Source: Alphaproteobacteria bacterium
Lineage (GTDB): Bacteria > Pseudomonadota > Alphaproteobacteria > Rhizobiales > Devosiaceae
DNA: 7,346 nucleotides
Direction: 5' to 3'
NCBI GenBank assembly: GCA_024279575.1
Contig: JAJRRJ010000159.1
Coordinates: forward strand, 1-7,346
Within the stretch, counting starts at the first letter, position 1; each line of letters begins with the position of its first letter. The translations under genes and the position numbers were made by a program. Below, one piece after another: positions 1-6,807 of the stretch. The notes below the pieces were generated by a model. The model was not told the DNA's origin. It made no database searches and saw only the letters and a list, made by a program, of their open reading frames with translations.

Positions 1-177
1 ATCTTTATACCCCACCGAGGTCATGCAATGCACCATCCAGCGCGAAAATGCGTTATAAGTCATGGTCATGGCATATTCCAGCTCACTGAGCTCCCATCCC
101 TCTTTGTCCGCCAGATGAGCTGAAGAAACAATGGGAATCGGCTTTTTTCCTGACGTTGTATTATCGGACGTAACCAT
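1..177 (-). CDS. MarR-like winged-helix DNA-binding regulator, N-terminal part only
   Basis: Translation of the minus strand from the ATG at 177 stays open to base 1 and gives 59 residues. After a short variable leader come HLAD (21-24), the segment LSELEYAMTMTYNAFSRWMV (30-49) and CMTSVGYKD. This matches my memory of the start of an alphaproteobacterial winged-helix family (COG5631-like, distantly MarR-related) that continues with a 'LSPLDVLVLH' helix; the DNA-binding helix-turn-helix itself lies outside the window. The start is supported by GGAGGAA at 184-190, six bases upstream. The gene begins 15 bases after the dctM stop codon, so it is very probably co-transcribed with the TRAP transporter and may control it in response to the transported compound (inference). 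The family call is moderately sure; the ligand and operator are unknown. Confidence 0.72.
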   Translation of the reverse strand, partial: MVTSDNTTSGKKPIPIVSSAHLADKEGWELSELEYAMTMTYNAFSRWMVHCMTSVGYKD

Positions 178-183
178 GGTTTA

Positions 184-190
184 TTCCTCC
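184..190 (-). promoter_or_regulatory. Shine-Dalgarno site of the winged-helix regulator
   Basis: The minus strand reads GGAGGAA here, six bases before the ATG at 177 and just after the dctM stop codon. It is a near-perfect ribosome binding site and fixes the start of the truncated regulator gene. Confidence 0.7.
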
Positions 191-192
191 AC

Positions 193-1494
193 TCAGCCGC
201 GTTTAAGTTCCGGCAGATACATAACAATTTGCGGAAATACCGTAATCAGTACCACCGCCAGCAGCAGCAATAGAAAAAACGGAAAGGCCGCCGCAGCAAT
301 TTTTAGAATATTCTTTCCCGTCAGCCCTTGAATGACAAACAGATTGAAGCCCACAGGGGGCGTTATCTGGCTCATTTCCACAACTATAACCAGATAAATG
401 CCAAACCAGAGCGGATCAATTCCCGCCCCCTCAATCATAGGCAATATGATTGACGTCGTCAGGACGACGACAGATATACCATCCAAAAAGCACCCAAGAA
501 TGATGAAAAACACCGTAAGTGCCGCCAGCAGTGCAAACGGGGAAAGCTCAAATGCCCCAATCCATGCGGCCAGATTGCGCGGAATGCCTGAAAATCCCAT
601 AGACGTAGTCAAAAATGCAGCTGCCACCAGAATAAATGCAATCATACTTGAGGTAATCGTGGCCCCCATCAGGCTTTGCATGAACATTTTTTTATTCAAA
701 TTACCGCCCCGCCATGCCAGCAGCAAAGACAAGGCAACCCCCATCGCGGCGGCGTCAGTGGGTGAGGCAATTCCGGCATAAATTGAGCCAATGACTCCCA
801 CAATAAGCAAAATTACCGGCACCAGACGACGCGAGGCTTTGACCTTTTGCATAAAAGTCAGCTCATCAGGCTCCTTGGGGATTTTGTCCCCCAGCATCAG
901 AGCACGCACCACCACATAGCCCCCAAACAGTCCCACCAGCATAAGACCGGGTAAAACCCCGGCGATAAACAGTTGCGCGATGGATTGTTCCGTAGCCACC
1001 CCATAAACAATAAGGATAATTGAGGGGGGGATCAGCAGGCCAAGGGTTGCCGACCCTGCCAGCGTGCCCAATACCAGACTTTCAGGATATCCACGTTTGT
1101 TCAACTCCGGCAACGACATTTTGCCGATTGTCGCAGCGGTTGCCGCCGAAGAGCCAGAGACCGCAGCAAAAATAGCGCAGCCCAGCACATTTACATGCAA
1201 CAACCGGCCCGGCAGTTTAACCAGCCATGGTGCAAGCCCTGAAAACATGTCCTCAGACATACGACTGCGCAACAATATTTCCCCCATCCAGATAAACATT
1301 GGCAGAGCCGCCAACGCCCATGAATGGGACGCCCCCCACATAATCGTTGCCATCACCTGCCCGATCGGGGCCGAAGAAAAAATTGCCATGCCGGCAATAG
1401 CAACAATAATCAGGGAAAAGGCCACCCAGACCCCCGAGGCAAGCAAGGCCAGAAGTCCAACAAGCAACAAAGTAATTATGATAATTTCAGACAT
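193..1494 (-). CDS. dctM: TRAP transporter large permease subunit, DctM family
   Basis: This 433-residue inner-membrane protein has the usual DctM length (about 425-435) and is hydrophobic throughout, consistent with roughly a dozen membrane segments. Hallmark stretches are visible: SGSSAATAATIG (113-124), GLLIPPSIILIVYG (152-165), PTDAAAMG (245-252), a LDG-containing helix near 337-339, and EMSQITPPVGFNLFVIQG (373-390). These form the scoop and helical-hairpin regions of this elevator-type carrier. Together with DctQ it drives sodium-coupled import of the ligand delivered by DctP (family knowledge). The ATG at 1494 lies 4 bases after the dctQ stop, and its ribosome binding site (GGAGAG) sits within the end of dctQ, which suggests translational coupling. 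The gene looks intact. The symbol is generic for the family and does not imply dicarboxylate as substrate. Confidence 0.95.
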   Translation of the reverse strand: MSEIIIITLLLVGLLALLASGVWVAFSLIIVAIAGMAIFSSAPIGQVMATIMWGASHSWALAALPMFIWMGEILLRSRMSEDMFSGLAPWLVKLPGRLLHVNVLGCAIFAAVSGSSAATAATIGKMSLPELNKRGYPESLVLGTLAGSATLGLLIPPSIILIVYGVATEQSIAQLFIAGVLPGLMLVGLFGGYVVVRALMLGDKIPKEPDELTFMQKVKASRRLVPVILLIVGVIGSIYAGIASPTDAAAMGVALSLLLAWRGGNLNKKMFMQSLMGATITSSMIAFILVAAAFLTTSMGFSGIPRNLAAWIGAFELSPFALLAALTVFFIILGCFLDGISVVVLTTSIILPMIEGAGIDPLWFGIYLVIVVEMSQITPPVGFNLFVIQGLTGKNILKIAAAAFPFFLLLLLAVVLITVFPQIVMYLPELKRG

Positions 1495-1498
1495 CGCT

Positions 1499-2035
1499 TT
1501 ACTCTCCGGTCTCGATCTGGCCTTGAGAAACCAACACCACTTTTTTGGCCAATATGGTCTGAACCGTCAGGTCACAAAGCGCCAACGCCAAAATGGCCAT
1601 CCCCACCACCAGGCTTAACTGCGGAATCCAGATCGGTACGGCCACAATTCCAGGCGACATATCGCCAAACCGATACGAGTCATGGGCAAGTTTTCCCATA
1701 AACCAGGTGCCATAAATGGCCGTTGCGGCGCTCACGCCAAGGGCAAAGGTTTCAAGCACCATTTGCGCCCGAGGCGGCAGGAACTGCACCACCAGCGTTA
1801 CCCGAATATGCCCCCCGCGCGTCAGCGTGTACGCCAGCGCCAAAAACGATGCCGCCGCCAGAAAAAACCCGGCAAATTCAGCATAGGAGGGAATGGTGAG
1901 GGTAACGGAAGTGCCAAATATTTTAGTCGTCAGATTTAGCAGAACCTGCACCGTGACCAAAATGCAGATCAACACCAAAAACCCGGCTGAGACAGCACCG
2001 GACACCAGATAGGTTCGATCAAGGAACTTTCTCAT
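1499..2035 (-). CDS. dctQ: TRAP transporter small permease subunit, DctQ family
   Basis: This 178-residue protein begins MRKFLDRTYLVSG and contains four hydrophobic segments at about 9-31, 48-66, 88-110 and 135-157, the standard DctQ topology. Typical family features include SYAEFAGFFLAAASFLALAY and the following RGGHIRVTLV, where the charged pair after helix 2 is common in DctQ proteins. In the complex DctQ scaffolds the large subunit in the inner membrane (family knowledge). I chose the ATG at 2035 because GGGGGAA lies five bases upstream; a longer reading frame from a TTG at 2053 would place that ribosome binding site inside the gene. It is followed after 4 bases by dctM. The gene appears complete and of normal length. 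Confidence 0.92.
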   Translation of the reverse strand: MRKFLDRTYLVSGAVSAGFLVLICILVTVQVLLNLTTKIFGTSVTLTIPSYAEFAGFFLAAASFLALAYTLTRGGHIRVTLVVQFLPPRAQMVLETFALGVSAATAIYGTWFMGKLAHDSYRFGDMSPGIVAVPIWIPQLSLVVGMAILALALCDLTVQTILAKKVVLVSQGQIETGE

Positions 2036-2040
2036 CACGT

Positions 2041-2047
2041 TTCCCCC
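2041..2047 (-). promoter_or_regulatory. Shine-Dalgarno site that sets the dctQ start
   Basis: The minus strand reads GGGGGAA, followed by a five-base spacer and the ATG at 2035. It decides between this ATG and a TTG six codons upstream. An A/T-rich stretch with AAAAAT/ATTTTT symmetry (2052-2066) lies just ahead of it and may keep the site accessible or form a weak hairpin. Confidence 0.6.
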
Positions 2048-2117
2048 GCACAAAAATGAAATTTTTTTGAAAACTAATTCTTACACCAGACGCTCTTTTG
2101 CCCGGCGGTAACTGACA

Positions 2118-2137
2118 GGCGGAAAAACTTCCCCGCC
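2118..2137 (-). other. GC-rich hairpin between dctP and dctQ
   Basis: GGCGG (2118-2122) and CCGCC (2133-2137) can pair in the mRNA as a 5-bp GC stem with a 10-base loop; a second CCGCC at 2137-2141 offers an alternative partner. It lies 37-56 bases after the dctP stop, inside a 138-base gap. No U tract follows in the minus-strand transcript, so it is a poor intrinsic terminator. By analogy with other operons headed by a binding protein, it could protect the dctP 3' end or partly attenuate transcription (inference). Confidence 0.4.
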
Positions 2138-2173
2138 CGCCTTTATCCATATTTTATTCAGAAATGTTCTGGC

Positions 2174-3142
2174 CTACTGATTATAGGTGGAAACAATCCC
2201 TTTGGCATCTTCAGATGCAGAAGCATCCCAATCCACCTGCATTTGCGCCCCGATGGCCTTAAGACCCTCCATCAGTTCCGCACTCGGCTCAACCACATTC
2301 ATGCCGTTTTCAGCCAAAGTTGCTGTTTTGCTATCGGTTTCAGCCCGGCTCATTTCCCAGCCGCGTTGTTCCGCATTTGCAGCAGCGTTCAAAATTGCCT
2401 CTTGAACTGAAGCGTCAAGGCTATCAAAAGCAGCCTTATTCACCACAACGATGTTTTTAGGCACCCAGGCATTAATCGGTGTGTAAGTTTCAACAAAATC
2501 CCAGGCCTGCGAGCTAACCCCGGTCGAAGGTGAAGTAATCATTGCTTCCACCTGTCCGGTTGCAAATGCCTGAGGAATATCGGGGCTTTCCACCTGGGTT
2601 GGCGCAGCTCCGGCGAGGGCGGCAAACTTTTCAAGAGCCGCATTGTAGGCGCGGAACTTGAGACCACCCAGATCAGAAACCGAGTTAACTTCATTTGCCG
2701 TATAGAGGCCCTGAGGAGGCCATGGAACAGCAAAGAGAGGCATAAGACCCTGCTTTGCCAGCAATTCAGTAACCACCGGGCGCTGTGCAGCCCACAGTTT
2801 TTCCGCATCCTCATAAGATGTTGCAACAAATGGCTGTGAATCTATACCATAGGCCGCATCTTCATTGGACAGGCGCGAGAGGAAAAATTCCCCAATGGGC
2901 ACCTGTTGTGAGCGCACTGCGTTTTTAATGTCAGGGTGCTTAAACAGCGAACCGGCAGAATGTACGGTAATGTTCATGGCGCCATCAGTGGATGCGGCAA
3001 CCTCTTCAGCAAACTCAATGATATTTGCCGTGTGAAATACTTTGTCCGAATACGGCGTTGGCATATCCCAGCTTTGCGCCAATGCGCTCCCTGGAATGCA
3101 AACCGCCGCGGCAAACAATGCCCCTTTGATAATTTTGTTCAT
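2174..3142 (-). CDS. dctP: TRAP transporter periplasmic substrate-binding protein, DctP family
   Basis: This 322-residue protein has a clear Sec signal peptide: MNK, a hydrophobic core, then GSALA with cleavage likely after residue 22, placing the mature protein in the periplasm. DctP hallmarks follow: HSAGSLF (61-67), GLYTANEVNSVSDLGGLKFRAYN (145-167) and DIPQAFATGQVEAMITSPSTG (188-208). R164 in LKFRAYN corresponds to the conserved arginine that pairs with the substrate carboxylate in most TRAP binding proteins. The WPPQGLY segment (141-147) also lies in the binding-cleft region. The ligand is therefore probably an organic anion, but I cannot name it. The ATG at 3142 is preceded by GGGAGAAAG at good spacing. 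It is the first gene of the transporter operon. Length and motifs are normal. Confidence 0.94.
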   Translation of the reverse strand: MNKIIKGALFAAAVCIPGSALAQSWDMPTPYSDKVFHTANIIEFAEEVAASTDGAMNITVHSAGSLFKHPDIKNAVRSQQVPIGEFFLSRLSNEDAAYGIDSQPFVATSYEDAEKLWAAQRPVVTELLAKQGLMPLFAVPWPPQGLYTANEVNSVSDLGGLKFRAYNAALEKFAALAGAAPTQVESPDIPQAFATGQVEAMITSPSTGVSSQAWDFVETYTPINAWVPKNIVVVNKAAFDSLDASVQEAILNAAANAEQRGWEMSRAETDSKTATLAENGMNVVEPSAELMEGLKAIGAQMQVDWDASASEDAKGIVSTYNQ

Positions 3143-3280
3143 AAGTCTTTCTCCCTGTTTGACTTAAAATTATGTGACTTGCTTTTCTCTTTTAGATTGA
3201 ATTGCCAATGGTGTTAGTGGTTTTAATCACACCTCCCATCAACATCACCTCAACCTTCTCCGATCTTCAAGGCCTGAAAA

Positions 3281-3389
3281 TGACAAACGAATAGAGACTT
3301 TTGTCATCCTGGAAACAGTCTGATTAATGACCCAAATAGCATTCACGGCAACACTTCATATCACCCTCAATATCTGAATCGGTGACAAA
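3281..3389. promoter_or_regulatory. Three TGACAAA motifs upstream of dctP, candidate operator cluster
   Basis: TGACAAA occurs at 3281-3287 and 3383-3389 on the plus strand, and as its reverse complement TTTGTCA at 3300-3306. The first two facing copies form a 7-bp inverted repeat with a 12-base spacer, about 140-165 bases upstream of the dctP start. Inverted half-sites of this size suit a dimeric regulator such as the winged-helix protein encoded at the operon end (inference). The motif is short and A-rich, so chance is not excluded. Confidence 0.35.
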
Positions 3390-3439
3390 ACGCTAACATT
3401 TCATCAACAAATAATCAATGTCCTGCCACCCCTTATTAA

Positions 3440-3464
3440 CTGAACGAAGCAAGCTTGGGTTCAG
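3440..3464 (-). terminator. Possible terminator hairpin after the FeeM-like gene
   Basis: CTGAAC (3440-3445) pairs with GTTCAG (3459-3464), and inside it AAGC (3447-3450) pairs with GCTT (3453-3456), giving an interrupted stem whose tip can be read as G-CUUG-C, a stable tetraloop type. It starts 35 bases after the stop codon of the FeeM-like gene in the minus-strand mRNA. The downstream bases are UUAAUAAGG, which is only a weak U tract, so termination may be inefficient or need another factor. Confidence 0.4.
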
Positions 3465-3489
3465 GTCGCCTCTGCTCTCAGGCTAACGC

Positions 3490-3505
3490 AACCTGATTTC
3501 AGGTT
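3490..3505. repeat. 16-bp perfect palindrome over the FeeM-like stop codon
   Basis: The plus strand reads AACCTGA-TT-TCAGGTT, two 7-bp arms with a 2-base centre. The stop codon of the FeeM-like gene (3499-3501) lies in the right arm. As RNA the loop would be too small for the full stem, so a DNA binding site or chance are alternatives. The sequence TCAGG recurs nearby at 3461-3465 and 3479-3483. Confidence 0.45.
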
Positions 3506-4278
3506 CTGGAAATCTCATCGGCATCACCTTGCGCCGCCCTTGCGGTGGGAGAAATCATTTTTACGCCCTCCCCTTTGCCGGTCACCGCAAAAAACTCTTC
3601 CCGTTCTTTTTGGGTCGACATGAAAAACGGGAAGCGGCGCGCAACCTTGTCGCGAATTGCAGAAATCTCAGCTGCATAAAGATGCATGGGAAAAGAAATA
3701 CCCGGATAATAGCCCACCCCCTCAAGTCGTTTGAAACCAAATATCCGCCGGTAAAAAGCAGCATGTTCCGCCCGCACCGAGGAGATGCAATATTTAACAT
3801 CAAAATATTCTGAAGCCATGGTTGCAACCCTCAATGTCAAAAACGGTAAAGCCGGATATTTCAATGTTGCCTCATGGTCAGCGGTAAATCGGGAAGGATC
3901 AATATAGCTCTCCCCGGCATCAAGCAATTTGTTCAAAGTATCAGGAAATGCAAGGCCGGAGGGGGAAATTCTTTGCTGAGGGGTCACATGATGAAAGCGG
4001 ATTGAGCTCACAAGTTTCCCTGAAATATAAACACCAAAACAATAAACATTGGGCGCATTGTCATGCTCATCAAACACTACTTTTTCAGAATTTGGCACAA
4101 TAAATTCTTCGCGCCGATAGGCCTCATATCTCAGCCGGTAAACCGGATCAAACTGATCGGCAAAGGGCACCCGCCGATACTCAACGCTATCAAGAATATC
4201 CAATAAATTTGAAGCAAATTTTGAATGGGGAGATGAAGTGTCTCCCTCGTTTTTTTGAGCCAAAATATCAATCCACAC
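3499..4278 (-). CDS. FeeM-like N-acyl amino acid synthase / LuxI-fold acyltransferase
   Basis: This 259-residue soluble protein carries the signature layout of the GNAT-fold family that includes FeeM N-acyl amino acid synthases and, more distantly, LuxI acyl-homoserine lactone synthases. It shows DPVYRLRYEAYRREEF (44-59), FDEHDN (69-74), GKLVSSIRFHH (87-97), DPSRF (127-131), PFLTLRVATMASEYFDV (145-161) and SVRAEHAAFYRRIFGF (167-182). The SRF motif and the early Arg/Asp residues are counterparts of conserved LuxI positions. FeeM transfers a fatty acyl group from acyl carrier protein to an amino acid such as tyrosine (known for the family); the actual substrates here are not readable. The start is a GTG with GGGGG only three bases upstream, an unusually short spacing, so a different start is possible. 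It follows the GGDEF-EAL gene by 109 bases on the same strand. No luxR-type or exosortase gene is in the window. Confidence 0.75.
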   Translation of the reverse strand: MWIDILAQKNEGDTSSPHSKFASNLLDILDSVEYRRVPFADQFDPVYRLRYEAYRREEFIVPNSEKVVFDEHDNAPNVYCFGVYISGKLVSSIRFHHVTPQQRISPSGLAFPDTLNKLLDAGESYIDPSRFTADHEATLKYPALPFLTLRVATMASEYFDVKYCISSVRAEHAAFYRRIFGFKRLEGVGYYPGISFPMHLYAAEISAIRDKVARRFPFFMSTQKEREEFFAVTGKGEGVKMISPTARAAQGDADEISRT

Positions 4279-4322
4279 TTGCCCCCAAAATCGAGGTCTA
4301 TTGCAAGCTTAAGGAATTATTA

Positions 4323-4368
4323 AGGATACGGAAACGGCTATGATTAACCAATTATAAACATGATTAAC
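4323..4368 (-). promoter_or_regulatory. Candidate promoter region of the FeeM-like gene with two ATGATTAAC direct repeats
   Basis: ATGATTAAC occurs at 4340-4348 and again at 4360-4368, exactly 20 bp apart (about two helical turns). A perfect minus-strand TATAAT (plus attata, 4351-4356) lies between them, about 73 bases upstream of the GTG start, although its -35 region is poor. An alternative pair is TTGGTT (4346-4351) and TATCCT (4323-4328) with 17-base spacing. A protein binding the repeats on one helix face would cover either promoter. This is a pattern-based proposal only. Confidence 0.35.
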
Positions 4369-4387
4369 GGGCCGCAGTAAAAAGCAC

Positions 4388-6703
4388 TTATCCGGTTGTT
4401 TTAGTGGAATATTCATCAGAAAAGTCACGAACCGATCCACCACTTAACAGCGTAATCAGGCTATAAATTTCGCTTTGCGGAACCGGGGCACCAAACAAAT
4501 ATCCCTGCACCAGGTCAACCAGTTCAAGTCCGGCAACCACATCCAGCTGCTCCTGGGTTTCCACCCCCTCAACAGTCACCTTCATATTGAGGTCACGCCC
4601 CAGCACCGCAATATTACGCATGAGCTGTTTTGCTGTTGGATCATTAGTAACATTCATAGTGAATGTGCGATCAATCTTAAGCTTGGTAAAGGGCAGATTA
4701 TGCAAATACCCAAGGGAAGAATATCCGGTGCCAAAGTCATCCAGCGCAATCCCCACCCCATGTGTTGCCAATTCCTCAAGCGCCTTGGAGGCAGTTTCCA
4801 GTTCCTCCACCAACACAGATTCAGTCACTTCAATTTCCAGCCGATCCGCACTCAGTCCTGATTGAGCAAGCGCTGAAAAAACCATTTCCTGCACATTCTC
4901 TCCCCTGAAATCCCAGGCAGAAATATTAACGGCCACCCCGATATTGTCCGGCCATTTAGCGCATTCAAGTGTCGCAGTATGCAAAGCCCAGTCAGTAATC
5001 TGGGAAATAATCCCCATTTCTTCCGCCAATGGAACAAACACAGATGGCGGTACAATTCCAAGTTCACGATCATGCCAGCGCGCCAGTGCCTCACATCCCA
5101 CAACTTTTCGGGTGCCCATATCAATGACCGGCTGATAGGCCAGCTGCAGGTCATCATTTTCAATGGCAACCAGTAGCGCTGATTTCATAATCTGCTTGTT
5201 ACGATAGGCAACGCACATATCGGACGTATAAACAGTACGAATACCTTTTCCATTAGCTTTTGAACGATAAAGGGCCAGATCTGCGCGCTGTAACAATGTC
5301 TCAAGACTGCATTCTTCACTTGAACTGATTACCAGGCCCGCGCTGGTTCCAATTTCAAAATTCTGCTGATCCAGCGTAAACGGTTCCGCCAGCGTATCCA
5401 ATAAGTGCTCTACAATATGTCTGGTTTGTTCCATGTGCACATTCTGGTCAAAAAACGCCACAAATTCATCTCCACCAAAGCGCCCCACCATGACATTTGA
5501 ATCAAACGCCTGGCGCAACCGCCGTGCCAGCATGGTCAAAACACGGTCACCCACCGGATGCCCGAACGTATCATTGATATGTTTGAAATCATCAATATCC
5601 AATACCAGCAGGCCCACATTGCTTTCATACCCGCTTTGCTGGATTATGCGTAAACGGCTGGAAACCTGCTCGCTGAAATAAGCCCGATTCGGCAAATTGG
5701 TCGCAGGATCAAATCGCGCCATAAACTTGATCCGGTTTTCAGATTGCATCCGCTCGGTAATATCTTCCATAACCAGAACTGTCTGTCGGTCACTGCGGTT
5801 GATCGACATTTCACAATGACGCCCGTCCAGCAATTGCAACACCAGCTTGCTTTCTCCAATATTGGCGACAGCGCTTGCCAGACGCTGCCCCGCCAACTGG
5901 GTAAGCTGACCCCGCCTGTCCGAAATCTGGATCAGGTCAGAAAAGTTTTTCCCAAGGCATTGATAGTCAATATTTCCGCACAGCATTTCCTGCATTTGAT
6001 CATTGACCACAACAATTTGCAGATTTTCATCCAGCATCAGCAGGCCATGGGACATGGTCGAAAGCGCCCCGTCCAGTTCCTCAGCCAGACGGCTCACCTC
6101 CACCCGATCGCGCACCGCGCTAAGCAACACATTGCGCACATCCCGGGCCAATGTGCGATAGCTCACCATCATGGGAATAAACATTCCCGCCAGAAAAATA
6201 TGTAAAATATCCCCGTCAATCACCAGCCCCAGACACATGGGAACCCCCAGCAGTATCAGCTGCAGCGTGACCAGACGATCAAGGCCATAATTCCGCGCCA
6301 CAATGCCAACCATTGCGGCCATTGAAGTAAGCAGACTACATAAAATTGCAAATTCATCGCGCACAAAAACCAGACTTACAAAACACCAGACCCCGAAAAT
6401 AATAGCCGCGGCGCCGCCTGAAAGTGTTGCCTGCATTTCCCAATACTCAGCCCCCCCCGCATCTTCACTTCCAATGTTTTGCGCCCTGAACTGATCCGCC
6501 TGCCTGCTGCGCCAGATCGCCATCAAAACAAACAAAACTGAGAACACATAAAGCACCGGAGCCTGCGCGCTAAATCCGGCAACCGCACTGGCAAAAGCCG
6601 AAACCAGCGTACCCACAGACAATGCCAGTTTGTCCTTGAACAACGAGGACACAATCGACACATAATCGAGGGCGGGCATTTTGTTTCTGGCAGACTTAAG
6701 CAT
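4388..6703 (-). CDS. Membrane-anchored PAS-GGDEF-EAL cyclic-di-GMP turnover protein
   Basis: This 771-residue protein has an N-terminal membrane region with about six hydrophobic segments between residues 27 and 185, then a helical linker and a PAS-like sensor (about 205-315, ending EDITERM). A GGDEF diguanylate cyclase domain follows (about 328-490; DPATNLPNR 332-340, LDIDDFKHIND 368-378, GGDEF 410-414), then an EAL phosphodiesterase domain (about 505-750). Both active-site motifs are intact. EAL residues visible are E538 in EAL, N593, E625, D655/D656 in DDFGTGYSS, K676, E712 and Q733, so c-di-GMP hydrolysis is expected. The cyclase is also plausibly active, but the usual inhibitory RxxD site (401-404) is DSNV, so product inhibition there is probably absent. 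The sensed signal is unknown. The ATG at 6703 has no clear ribosome binding site; the Met at residue 9 is an alternative start. The FeeM-like gene follows downstream. Confidence 0.93.
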   Translation of the reverse strand: MLKSARNKMPALDYVSIVSSLFKDKLALSVGTLVSAFASAVAGFSAQAPVLYVFSVLFVLMAIWRSRQADQFRAQNIGSEDAGGAEYWEMQATLSGGAAAIIFGVWCFVSLVFVRDEFAILCSLLTSMAAMVGIVARNYGLDRLVTLQLILLGVPMCLGLVIDGDILHIFLAGMFIPMMVSYRTLARDVRNVLLSAVRDRVEVSRLAEELDGALSTMSHGLLMLDENLQIVVVNDQMQEMLCGNIDYQCLGKNFSDLIQISDRRGQLTQLAGQRLASAVANIGESKLVLQLLDGRHCEMSINRSDRQTVLVMEDITERMQSENRIKFMARFDPATNLPNRAYFSEQVSSRLRIIQQSGYESNVGLLVLDIDDFKHINDTFGHPVGDRVLTMLARRLRQAFDSNVMVGRFGGDEFVAFFDQNVHMEQTRHIVEHLLDTLAEPFTLDQQNFEIGTSAGLVISSSEECSLETLLQRADLALYRSKANGKGIRTVYTSDMCVAYRNKQIMKSALLVAIENDDLQLAYQPVIDMGTRKVVGCEALARWHDRELGIVPPSVFVPLAEEMGIISQITDWALHTATLECAKWPDNIGVAVNISAWDFRGENVQEMVFSALAQSGLSADRLEIEVTESVLVEELETASKALEELATHGVGIALDDFGTGYSSLGYLHNLPFTKLKIDRTFTMNVTNDPTAKQLMRNIAVLGRDLNMKVTVEGVETQEQLDVVAGLELVDLVQGYLFGAPVPQSEIYSLITLLSGGSVRDFSDEYSTKTTG

Positions 6704-6760
6704 GCATAGAATTTTTCATTTGATCATCACTTGCTTTCATTTAGCCTTGAACAGGTTAAA

Positions 6761-6789
6761 ATTATCTCTAGGAGAGCCAAACCTTACAA
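6761..6789 (-). promoter_or_regulatory. Candidate sigma70-type promoter of the GGDEF-EAL gene
   Basis: On the minus strand TTGTAA (6784-6789) and GATAAT (6761-6766) are separated by exactly 17 bases, matching the -35/-10 consensus at 4 of 6 and 5 of 6 positions. The expected transcript start near 6753-6755 would leave a leader of about 50 bases before the ATG at 6703. Confidence 0.5.
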
Positions 6790-6807
6790 GTTATCATGTC
6801 TCCCAGA

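Larger units (their letters stand above)
3143..3498. other. Intergenic region between the FeeM-like gene and dctP
   Basis: This 356-base stretch has no convincing coding sequence on either strand. It should contain the dctP promoter, but I found no hexamer pair with acceptable spacing on the minus strand; the best partial boxes (TTGGCA near 3203-3208, TAATTT near 3167-3172) are wrongly spaced. It does hold three TGACAAA motifs, a stem-loop after the FeeM-like gene, and most of a palindrome at the right edge, each listed separately. Confidence 0.6.

Noticed and set aside
1064..1618. Plus-strand open frame of 184 codons opposite dctM and dctQ
   Set aside because: It is antisense to well-conserved TRAP permease genes, has low-complexity, non-domain-like translation, and spans the dctM/dctQ junction.
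2036..2053. Extension of dctQ to a TTG start at 2053
   Set aside because: It would place the strong GGGGGAA ribosome binding site inside the coding sequence; the ATG at 2035 is correctly spaced after it.
3490..3505. Lux box for a LuxR-type regulator
   Set aside because: The ACCTG and CAGGT halves are only 4 bases apart instead of 10, and no luxR-type gene is visible.
5744..6205. Plus-strand open frame of 153 codons opposite the GGDEF-EAL gene
   Set aside because: It is rich in His and Gln from antisense reading of the PAS and membrane region; no recognisable domain and no ribosome binding site.
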